From positions 17,989,831 through 18,053,830 of the forward strand of contig NC_049980.1 of assembly GCF_000003815.2 (NCBI RefSeq): a DNA stretch of 64,000 nt, written 5' to 3'. A model generated the notes under the pieces. It ran no database searches. It worked only from the letters and a program-made list of their open reading frames with translations, and was not told the origin of the DNA. Positions 37,236 through 49,800 of this stretch are shown here, piece after piece (position 1 is the first letter of the stretch; the number at the start of each line of letters is the position of its first letter). Source of the stretch: Branchiostoma floridae (lineage: Eukaryota; Chordata; Leptocardii; Amphioxiformes; Branchiostomatidae). The translations under genes were made by a program, and so were the position numbers.

Positions 37236-37801
37236 TTACATGCCGGGCTCGGCTGAAGAAGGCTCACACTGGGAGGCGTTACAACCACAGTTGATCACGA
37301 TGTCCATGTAGTGGGTCTTGTTACTGCCATCACTGCAAACCATCTCTACAGCACGGCGAGTTGTCTGTATGGACAAGAACAGAACTCTATGAGTAACACA
37401 CAGGGTTAAAGATGTTTACCCTACACTTGTCTCAAACAAAAAGATCAAATTTGACCAACAATTGACATATACATTGTAGAGACAAATGAGATTTCAAAAC
37501 ATCTGTGAAAAGTGTCTAGTAATAGCACGTATTGTACATGTACATGAAGTAGTCATGAAAATACCAACATTTCCATGCTATTTGTTATAGTTTACACATT
37601 GTATGGTTTCAGAAGCAGATGTGTGTACCTGAACAGCAGAGCAGCAAGAGCACTGCTTCTCATAGTTGTTGGCCGCAGCTGAGTAGAGTGACTGGGATGT
37701 GCACTTGCCCTCACACTTAGTCACATTCACGGCCATCATGCTGCGGCAGTTTCCAACCTCCAAGAAGGCAGGCTCCACAACAGCAACATGACACACCTTG
37801 T
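37236..37801 (-). CDS. Mucin gene: C-terminal cystine-knot (CTCK) domain exons
   Basis: Exons 37628-37801 and 37236-37364. Residues run from CHVAVVEPAFLEVGNCRSMM through NVTKCEGKC, EKQCSCCSAVQ and RRAVEMVC to VINCGCNASQC and a stop. The spacing of Cys (KCEGKC, CSCC, CGCN) is that of the CTCK knot, which dimerises VWF and gel-forming mucins through C-terminal disulphides. NVT and NKT are glycosylation sequons. Confidence 0.93.
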
Positions 37802-40800
37802 CTGTTGTATAGAATCAGGTGTAAAACAATTAAATTTGTATCATATCCTACAATTACATTCAAACGCTTACATACAATTTGATCAAGGGCAGATCCATGA
37901 TTCTATGAAAAGACTTCACTGTTGCTAAATTCTTACCAAATTCAAACACCTGAAGAAATCTTCTTGACACATTTGATAAACACTGAGGCAGGGAATAACA
38001 TTATCTTAACAAGGGATGATATGAATTGCAATCTGTTACAGCTCTGAACAGTTCTCCTAAAAGTTAGTTCTGTGGCTTTCTCACCATCACAGATCCATTC
38101 CTTGCAGCAACCATCGGCACTGGGGATAGACACTGCCTCTTGTCCTGCAGGGCATGCTGGGACCTCCGCAACAGGGCAGTTCTTTGGACGGCACCGGATG
38201 TTTCCATCTGACATGCATTCACAGATGGAGCAAGGTGCATCGGATGGGGTGTACATGTGTCCAACCTATGGATATCATTGAAATAGAATGGAAATTAATG
38301 CATTAAGAGGGGACAAGTTTCACAATTGATAATATCACCAACATGCCCATTTCTGTTGCTTTGCTGCTACATACAGTCATCAGATGTGAATGTTATGTAG
38401 AAGTCAACCATTATGACTCTACAGCACTTGTTGTTTCTTTGAAAGGAGTGTTCAGTGACACTGACAAGTAGACTTATTCTGAAACAGAGATACATTTACA
38501 AGCTAAAACCAATTGATCACTTAGCTACTCACAGGAAGCCTGTTGTCCTCAGAGTCAACACAGCCAGCTGCAAGAGAATGGGAAACAAATACATTACTAA
38601 CATTTCATTTTCAGATGCACAACAGGTAGATATGATTGTACAATCATTACACTCTTAAGAACAGATTAGAAAGTCAGTAATAAGGTCCGGTACACACATG
38701 TTCTGCACTCGAACTTGGGGCAGCAGCACGTATCAGGATCAAAGAAGCCAACTTCCACGCGAGTTTCGTATGATCGGCATTCTCGCTGGTCGGGGCACTT
38801 GTTCTTGTCACACACTGTTGCAAGGACAGAGGTATACATATTACTTTAAGCATGCAATTCATAACTAGAAACCAAAGCTACAATTTGACTGAAGTTCATA
38901 AAGGGGTTATGATTCCAATGACAGTCATGGGTTTTGCAATGTGAAGGTCTAACGTGCTCTGGGAGTAGTGTTCGAATTGTTGAGTGCCTATAAAATGTTG
39001 TTCATTATACCATGTTTTAAACCAAGCACAGGGAACTTTTTTAAAGGCATACTACGGGATTTTTGAACAAAACAAAAAGTAGCTTTTCCTACTTTTTCTT
39101 TACATTGTTAGCTCAATCAACCCTATAGCATTGCATACCAATATTCATGGAGAGATGCTGCGACATCAATGCACCACATTATGATGTATAAAAATTGTGA
39201 TCTTCCAAGAAACAGATGGGCACAGGCTGGTTACTGCCTCTGTGTGTTGTTGTTTCTTGCTTATCAGCCTGGCTTCCCAGTGGGGGGCCAGTTGACAGTT
39301 CCTCTGAGTACAGTAGACTAGCTTTCTGTACAAGGTTTCTTGCAGTTTTGAAGGGAATATGACCTTAGCTTGTTGATATCCTACAAAATAGACTAATAAG
39401 TTCATGATTATATGCTATTTTAGAATGATTAGATATAGGTGTTTCCAAAGAAGATCTCCATTGTGTTCTTTATCTGCAGTCTGCCATGCATGTGCTAACT
39501 CATTACCCCACCGGGGGGACCTACCGGTGGCAAGCAAGACCTGGAGGGTCTAACTTGGGGGGACACAAGGTTACAGGGTGCCTAGAGCGGAATGTTTGTA
39601 GGCTAATCCTTTACGTTGCAAACGTGAAATAATGACACAAAAGTGTCAAAAAGTGACAAAAAGTAGTAGTAAATCTGATATTTCTTAATTCTAGAATATT
39701 TCAAATTTGAGCGCAAAAAACTGCGTAGTATGCCTTTAAGGTTACCCTTTACGTAGAATACTTCTTAAGTAGAAGCCAACAATAGCATCTCTTCCCTATG
39801 TCATAAAGACCTGAGGCTCTTACCACAGCTGTACTCTGGGCAACATTCCCCAGCGTTGGTCTGCACACACATCTGGTATCCAGTGCAAGTAGGCCGCTCA
39901 ACAGGGCTGCATGTGGATGGCTCACACACTTCACGGGAAATGAAATATTGGAAGTGTTTAAACCAAGAAATTACATTGGACAAGACGACACATCTGTAGA
40001 ACTTTGATCTCCATATAAGGCTATGTAGTCTTAGACAAGTAAGCAAGGCTTAAAAAGAACTATCTGGCTTTATGTCTCAGTTGCGGTATATAAATGTCTT
40101 AATCTAAGAACAGAAATCGCATCACACGATACAATGTATGTGTGATGTATTCATTGTGCATTTAATGTGTGTAATCTGTATAAGTGTATGCAATTCTTTG
40201 CTGTATGTGATCTGTTTACAGTGATTTCTCTTATGTATAGAACTGTATGTACATTGTAATCATATATCTTATTGTTCTAGAAATTAGGATGCCAATTTCA
40301 TTCTATATTCATAATCTGCATATGTACTAAGTTTGATACTTGTTTTAGTAATTAGGATGATAAGTTTGTTTCTTCTTCTTTTTTTTGCCATACATTATAC
40401 CGTGTACGATCGTTGTGCAATAAAGTTCTTCTATCATATATCAATATAAAGGAAGTGTCCTCTTGTACGTACCACAGATCTGTTCCTCATGTTCAGGGCA
40501 GCAGTCCGCGGCTCCCGGAGCACGCAGCTTCCTGCCTGTCTTCTGTAGCGTGTAGCCCTTGGAGAAGTCACAGGACACGGGCTCGGGGACGGTGCACTGA
40601 CTCTCATCACATTCTAAATAAGGGTGTTTGGGGAAAGAGGGGCAGTGATCACACACTGATTCTCAATATGTTGCATTATTTTCTTTTGTAAAGATTTTAC
40701 TCCCCCTCCTGCAGTAATACAGCAACTTTTTGATACCTTGTACATGTTGGCAATTGCCTAACAAAGAAATTGATACATGATATGTATGTTTGAAACACTC

Positions 40801-43800
40801 TTGAATAGCAACATCCCAATTAAGAAGCTCAAGAGCTTACCACATGATGAGCAGCAGCTATCCTTCACTTGCTTGTATCCTTCAGCACATGTCAGAGATG
40901 GGCAATTTTCTGGGCGACACACTGTGGAACAAGCAAAACATTTATGAAAAATGCATATGATATAGATTTAGGTTGCTTCAGAATGCATACAAGATAGGTC
41001 TAATAGACTATAGTCTATTCTTAGGCAAAAACAATGGTTAACAGCTGTATAAAAGTAATAGCTTAACTGTTATTGGCCTCTGACAATGTCACAAATGTTC
41101 ACAATACATATATTTACTTTTTTATAACACATTACATCAAGACCAAAAAAGGATAGATGTTAATGAAATAGCATTTCTCACCACAGCGGTATTCTGGGCA
41201 ACATGCATCAGGATCAACACACTCAGTTTCCTCTCCATATCCACAGACTGGAACACTGGTGGCACAGGTCTCCCTCCTGCAAACTGTACAATTCATCAGT
41301 AGATAGGTCAGACACATATCACCCTTAAATGATGAATAAATGTTGAACTTTGAGCTGAATAATCTTATAATATATGTACTGGTCTTAATGATTATATTGC
41401 CTAAAGTTATCTTACAACTTTGTTCTTACCACAAGACCAGCTTGAAGAACATTTGCCCTCTGTCTTGATGGCCACTTCTCCACGAGCACACATAGGCTCA
41501 GCAGTTGGTGGGCATTCCTCTGTGTCACACACTGTAAAATCAAGCCAGAAACATGTTTAGTAAGGAAAATCACAACAGTACTATCATAGCATGTCCAAAT
41601 TTTGTCTGCAAGACCATGCTATTGACACTAAAAAATTAAGCAGAGGATCTACTACAGTACACAATTTTACATCGTTTCGAACCAATTATGCTTTCTTGCA
41701 AACCTACCACATTGTTTAACTGGACAACAGCTTCCCTCATTGATGGTCACCAGTTTCTCACATGTGTCACAGAATGGGATGGACACAGATGGACAATTTG
41801 CAGGGTTGCATACTGTAAACAAACATAAAGGTGGTGATACATTTGACATCAACAGTTTTTCTCAGAGAATACTACCAAATGCACCAACAACAATCCTTGT
41901 AGGCAACACTTCTTTTAGAGAACTGATAAGTAGATGAATGCAAACAAATTAACTACTAGACCTTACTCACCACACTCAAGATGGTTACAGCATTCATCGA
42001 TAGGTGTTGATTGAACATCCTCAAACGGCTGGCATTCAATGGACTGTGGCTCTGAGCATGGGCCACACTGCCCTAGAAGCAGAAATGAAGAAGTAGTAAA
42101 TATGTAAGATTTTTATTTTCTGATCTAACATTCCAGAAATGCAAAACATATAAGTTTGTGGACATTCATAATAAAGGTAGAACTAAAGACTGTAAGTTTG
42201 AATTGCTCCTTCGAGCATCCCTACTTGTCCTGCACTCGTATTTGGTGATACAGCCCAGCTGTACTTCCTCCAGTGTCCCTTCTGGGCAGCTGGGGGCTGG
42301 CAGCTCGCGGCGCAGGGAGGAGCACACCACACAGTCTGGTGCAGTGCACTGGCACATCTTACAGCTATCTGCATCATCCCTCCATACTTCTCCCATCTGA
42401 GAATACAGAAGATTTCATGATATAAAGTACTGGATGTAGCATCCTTTCAAGGACAATAAAAAAAGAGATTATACTCTAGATTTTCTTTTGCCTTGAGGCT
42501 GGAACGTTACATATCTGGTCAATCAGATTCACTCACCTTCCTTCCATTTCCAGAACTGTCTTTGCACACAGCTGCAAAAAGATTTAGAAAAAATAAGTGA
42601 TGCACAGAAATTAAATAATGCAGCAACACGAATGATCATTCAAGATCAGGAATTCATTTTCAGGCAAAACATGGTACTGGTAGACTTACGACATTCCTCA
42701 GGTACGACACATGTGTTGCCCTGGAGAACCATTCCAGCGGGACAGAAGCAGCCCTCCACTGGGTAGGTGTCCTGGATGAGGTCGGCTGGCATCAGGTTAC
42801 CATCGCAGGTCTCCTGGTTAATCTGGCTGCAGTGGCTGTACTCGAACCCACTCTCACATGTGTATGCTGGAAACAAGCAGTAAACAAATATAATGATGAA
42901 ATCTGAAGGCATAGTGCATCCGCATGTTGAAAAGACTTTCAAGTTTGTCTTTAATCAAACTTTTCTGTTTGGTGCCATATCTTTAATTCAAACTTTCAGT
43001 AACTGCCAGATATTTAGATGTCAGTCTAAATTTGTTGCATTCACTACTGTGTGACAGGAGTCAACCTATAATACATAACATTGTATGTAAAGCGTTTATT
43101 GCTCAACAAGAATACATTCAACGTACGGCAGAAGTCTGGCCTTCTCCAGTCCACACAGCTTCCACACTTGCGACACTCAGCAGCATAGGCTGCAATGGCG
43201 GCGCAAGATGGACACTTGCTCCAACCGTCCTCAGTCTTCCAACTCTTGCCACAAACCTCATTGATACAAGCCTGCAAAATCAACATCTTTCTTTACATCA
43301 GAGACAAGAAAAAAATTTCAAGGTTTTTAAATGGTATACAATTCTATTGAGTAGAGAACATCTGATTTGAGATTCAAGCTGCTGACATTTCATGCAAAAA
43401 ATACAATCTTATCACATGGGAAGGGAAAAAAAGTTTTCACCTGATAGTAAGACTCAGGGTTAACAAAGTCATGGCAGCTCTTGAAGCCACCAGACAGGAT
43501 GGTCTCACAGGACCTGGTCAGTTCATTCTCACATGCAGGTGGACTGGTGGGGACAGCTGGTGGGCGGCAGTCCGCATCATCAACGTTCACCTGCCAGTCA
43601 TTGCCGAATGTGGTCACAGATGATGTCACTATGCGGTTACGCAGAGAGAAGTCATCTGCTGCATTGCTGTTGCATGTACCTGAAACAAAAAGGGAATTAG
43701 TGATTATATTTCAAACATCTTTAATGGAAAGAACTGGTGACAGCTTATGGTTTCAGGATCGGCTAAATTGGCATTTTGACCTTCCATTGTTTTCTCATTA

Positions 43801-46800
43801 ATGAATTAAGAAAGAATGGATCCCTAACGAATTTTGATAGATGGGCATAAGAGAATTATAGATCTGATTTTTTTGGGCCATATAGATGACGTTATCAGGT
43901 TTTATTGCCCATATTTTTTTCTATGAGAAAATACAGCACATTGGTACATACCACTGCAATGAAGCTATGTTTTTCGTGTGCACAATGATGAAAGCTACAT
44001 ACTCACGTTAGCGCCAATTGATATCTGTTAATGAACTGTAGTTATTAGAAAATAATTGTTTTCATCTAATTAAAAAAAATAATTTTCTAATAATCAGAGA
44101 TCATTAGCAAATACCAATTGGCGCTAACGTGGGTTTGTAGCTCTCATCATTATGCACATGAAAAACATAGCTTCATTGCAGTGGTATGCACCAAAATGCT
44201 GTATTTTCTCATAGAAAAAATAATATCAAGGGCAATAAAACCTGATTACGTCATCCATATGGCCCCCCAAAAAATCAGATTTAGAATTCTTTTATGCCCA
44301 TCTATCAAAATTCGTTAGGGATCCATTCTTTCTTAATTCAATAATGAAAAAACAATGGAAGGTCAAAATGCCAATTTAGCCGATCCTGAAACCTTAAGAT
44401 AAGGAGTAACATATACTTAGTCATGATGGACAGGTGACAACAATCCTTATCTCTACTGTTGGTATGAATTATCAAAGGTAGCACGACATACCACACAAGC
44501 CCTCAGTCTGGTCAAAGTAGGCTGCAGCTGGCACCTTGATGCTGAAGGTATTGCAGACTGGGTCGACACGCACCTCCAGGCCAATATTACGTACTGCAAA
44601 CACAATCTGTCCACCAGTGTAGCCTGCATAGGCCTCATTGTCGAAGCTCAACAGACGATTCTGTCTCAGATCAACTCTGTTGCCTCCTGAGGTCACCTGA
44701 AAGATAGATGGGGGAAATTATGTTATCAATGTGCAAGATTGAGTGATGTTATAGGATAAGCAAGCACAATCATATTGCATCAAAGTCATTCATCAAAAGA
44801 TAAAAGGACACCAAGGGTAACTTTTGTACAGTAACTGTTGTAGATGAGTCAGTGTATGTGTCTGTGAGACCCCATGGAGAAATAGTGCAAATTTTTACAC
44901 TGTATTACATACTTTAGATATGAAATTAAACGAATATCCAGGACTTTCAAATAATAGCTAAATTTGCTTACACATGGGTAGTCAGCACCGCCCACAGCAA
45001 GCCTCTGTGACCTGTAGTTAACATTGATGGCCTTGTTGGTATCAATGGTGATCTCAAAGTCGTAGTTCCTGGACCTTGCCAGCACGTAGGTGCACTTGCC
45101 ATCGAAATCATAGCAGGTACCGTCAAAGGTGGTGAAGCGTGAGCTAAAGCCACTGCAGTAGCCTAAGAAAAGGACGGAAAAATAATCATCATCCACTTCA
45201 ATATTAACATCAAGCTTAGATAGGTCAATACTGTGACACATGAAGGATTTCTGATAAGTACTACCATGATAACAGAAGTCTGTGTTTCTGTATTTTTCTG
45301 TTTTTAAAGATTGAAACTTTCAACTTCACAAAAATGATGTTCCTTACAGTCACACGACCATGATGAGCAACAACCCTCAGCATCTCTGACTTCAGTAGGT
45401 TCGCGACCTCCTGGGCATGTTGGACGTGTGGCTTCTGGACATTCCTTTGGTGTGCACTGGACATTGTTTGGACCCATACACTCACATGTGGAGCAAGGGG
45501 TGCTGTGGGGCACCCAGCTGTCTCCAATCTTCAGAGAAGGGAGAAAAGATTGGTTTATGAAACAGAAGTCCCTTGATGATGTGTTGTACATGCATGATAC
45601 AAATCACATGTATGTCACAAAGGCTTCACACCTGTGTTACATGAATACATGCATCAGGCTAATTGATGGATCTGTACCGATCACACCTGGGATACATAAA
45701 AACGTGACATCATGTAAATATAGCTGGTATTACCTTACGTCCGGCTCCAGTGTCATCAGTGCAGACAGCTATAAGAAATATAACAACAATTGTTTAAATT
45801 TACATGTACTCCAAAACAGAATACTACCAGGTAGTCAACACTGATAAAGTATGCATGATTGTGAGATAAGCAAGGATCATGCATGTTATTATATATGCCA
45901 CATATCAAGGAGAAATAGCCTGTTTGAATAAGATGTACTGTCATCCTCCTTATAGGACCACAAGAAGTACAGCTGAAATGTCAAGCTACTCTTAATTGGG
46001 GTTTTAGATAAAAGCAAATAAAGTCAAAACTAAAGCTAAATAGTAACCAACTCTAACTATCCTCCATCAGTAAAATGCATAACACAAAAATTATTCAAAT
46101 ATGCATAATATCCAATATACTAATATGCATAGATAAATAGAAACAATATTTACGGCATTCAGAGACTGCAACACAGTTGTTGTTGCTCCAGACAGTGCCA
46201 TCAGGACAGAAGCAGCCCTCTGCTGGCAGCTGGGTACATGATGCCATGATAGAGTCGTAGTTGTTATAGTTCTCACAGGTACGTGGGATGGCAGGGCCAC
46301 ACATCTTGTATGTCTTGGGATAGACACAGTTGGATGCTGTGAAAGGAATGGAATAATTAGATTTGCTGGTACTATATGAAATCTAACATAACAAAAACAA
46401 ATAAAACTTCTGCAAACATGTGTTATACATGTGTATCTTACTCTCCAAGGAGAGATTAGGCTCTGATTGTTTTTTTCCGATTTTTTTGGGTCATTTTTTA
46501 TCAGGCTTTCTATTTTGCCTAGGCCAGATACAGCAAGATACAAAATACAAAGCTTAATAAACACGACTAAAAATATGTCAAAAAAGCTTAACCTCTGCTT
46601 GGAGAGTAATATATCCATGGCATACATGTATATGCAGGAAAAGAAAAGCACTCTGAAGATTAGTGCTGAAATGATACCAGGTAGTTTAGATGAAATATCA
46701 AAATAAGCAGTACATACGGCAGAGAGAGTCTGAGCGCCAGTCCATGCATACGCCCTTGCGAGAGCAAACCTGTCCGTAGGCTGTCAGGGAGTTGCACTTG

Positions 46801-49800
46801 TCAGTGCCATGGCACACATCAAACTTGCATGACAGGTAGTAGCTCTCCACTGGGATCACTGGATGACAATCCTGTCAGAGGTGTGCATATTTGTTAGTGT
46901 TGAAGCTTCAGTGCAGACCAAGTGTAAATAGTCAGTAGTCAATGTGACACATCAGTAATACAGTTGCTATGGGTTATGAAACAGAAAAAAAATTCTCTTT
47001 CAAAGCATTTATTCCATAATTATGTTATAATTTTGATCACTCCAATTGTTTGTTACCTTGAAGACATCAGTCAGCAGGATGTCACAGACGCTGTCCTCAG
47101 CACACCCAGGTTCTGCTGTGGGCACGGTCACCTGCGGTGGCTCCCAACATTTCTCTCCTGGAGCAGGGGCGACCCGCCAGTCATAGGCAAACTTGACTTC
47201 ACTGGTGGCAATCTCACCATTCCTCTTCTTGAACTCATCGCGTGGATCATTGTTGCAGGTACCTGTGACAGAAGTGATCACCACCAGTCAAAACAAAAAA
47301 ATTCCAGACACTGATGCAGGCTGCATCTATGGGCCATCACTTTTATGCTTGCTTTAGCTGTGATCTTCCTCTGTTGGTGAGGGTACCTTGAGATTTATGA
47401 GACTAGACTACATGACTTAGTATACCTCCTGGAAGTTCAATAAAGTGGGTGTTAACAACAAGTTTGCTAGATTAATGGTTGGCTGTCCTATTATGAGCTG
47501 ACTACTTGTTTTCTAGATGACATAAGTGCCTTATGCTTCTTACCACACAATCCCTTGGTCCTGTCCTTGTATGTGGTCTGTGGCATCATGATGACAAAGC
47601 CGTGGTTCATCTCGTCATACCTCACCTCCAGGTTGAACTCATCGATGGTGAGAATGAGCTGCCAGCCAGCCGGCATCACTCGCATTCCCTTCAGCTCATA
47701 TGGAAGCGTTGTGGGCACTCCATTCACATTCAGCTGTGAGAGTGAGTTGTGCAGTTAGTAACAGTTACTGTACGTTCACTGTAAAGACTCATAACTGTAC
47801 GTGATAAATGTGAAATGAAGTGTAGCTGTAACAGTCATCGTCAGGAAAGTAGAGTGACAAAGACTATGATTCAAATGACATGCTCACCCTAATTCCATCC
47901 ATCATTGTTATCTCAATGCCACCATACTTGACAGTGATAGCCTTGGTACAGGAGGTGTCAGGAGCCATACGGCAAATCTCATTGTCAACAATAATCTCAA
48001 ATTCAGGTGTACAGGCAGCAACGTATGAGCAGTTGCCCTGGTATGGGTAGTAGACGCCATCAAAAGTGACGTAGTGAGGATCACCAAATCCAAAGCAGAA
48101 ACCTGAAAATAAGATGAATTTTAGTTACAGAGACTCACATCAAGATTTTCATACAATCTATGTTTAAAAAAAATGATGGGACTACAATGCTTTTCAGCAT
48201 ATAGAAATTTCATAGCTCCTTAAATCAAAGTATTAGTACTGTGTCATTCCAGCACGGATGAGTATTTAGATGTAGATGCATGTAATGCTGTTTGAGCATA
48301 GTTTCTCATGTGAAAGAAATAGATAGATAGAGATTATAGAGATGACGTACAGTCTGTGCACTGCTCTGGTTTGACACAGATTCCTCCACGCAGCACCATG
48401 TCGTCTGGACAGAAGCACCCTGATGTGCACTGTATGTCACATGCAAGGTGATCGTCATACATGTTGTCACAGGTGCGCGGGCAGCCAGGCACACATTCCT
48501 TGTACACCTGTGGGTAAGGACAGGTGATTGCTGCAAGGAGGAACAAAAAGACAAGATTACACATACAGAGTCATGTACATGTTCACTCTCATGGATGAAG
48601 AGTGTTACAAAAAACCCAAAGGAGGTGATCTGTGTGGTGCAGCCATTCAGAAATGGTTCTTGGCAATCAAATCGCTATTGTAACAGTAACTGACTGATGC
48701 ATGCTCTCCTGTTAATTCCTACAAATCTGTCACAAACTAATAATAACCATCATGGTTAAATGTATTTGTTATTAAATGATAAAAGTAAGTTTTTTAGAAG
48801 ACAAAGTTTAATATATACTCAAGATTTCTTTGTATAATTTGAAGATATCTACTTACGGCAACGGACTGGTGATCTCCAGTTCAGGACACAACCGCTGAGG
48901 CCACATGTGCGGGCATAGGACTCAAACACATGACATGAGCATTCGTCAACTGTGTTGCCTTCCTCGCAGCAGCCACACACAGACTCCAGGCACTGCTGGT
49001 AGTACATGTCAGGTGTCACAGTGCTGTGACAGGGTGCAAACACACTGTACCTGGGGGGAGAAAAGGGACATGTATCATTTTCAGCACCATCTTTTCTATC
49101 TTTTATCAAAAGCCATTGACAACATACATTTTGCTCAAGTGAACACTTATCAAAGCCATCGTTAAAAGGAAAGTGTTAAAATGTATTTCTTCTATACTCA
49201 ACAAACTATTTGCTACCATAAGATCTTCCTTCTTCATGTCACACATAGACAATGTATGTTGCTTCTTTTCAAAAATAAAACAGATCCTTGTATACAGATA
49301 TAAGACTTACTGGTTCATCAGGATCTTGCAAGCTGCCTCTGCCTGGCTTGCATAGAGAGGGTTGCTCAGACAAGTTCTCTCTGGAGGAGGTTCACATGTC
49401 CTGTCTGTGCTTGCCACCCATGAGGTTCCAAATCTGACAATTCAAGAAAAACAACATTGAGTATTAACTCGTCCATAACTTTGTAATATGGGAAAACTGA
49501 TAACCCCAATATAGAATCTACTAAGCGTCCAAAGGTGAGAGGTTTAAAATCATGGTACATCAAGTCTGTTGCTCACCTTTCTACATTAGTGGTTATCTCT
49601 CTTGTCTTGGTCATCAAATCATCGGACGTTCTCTCATTGTAAACACCACACAGACCACAAGTCTTGTCACGCAGCCTCTGGTCCACAACAACACGGGCCT
49701 CTGGTTCGCACCAGTAAACACTGCACAAAAGTCATGAGATATCAGTTATATGAACTTAACATTTTTGCTTCACTAGTAGATCGAGGCAAAATATCTTAAT

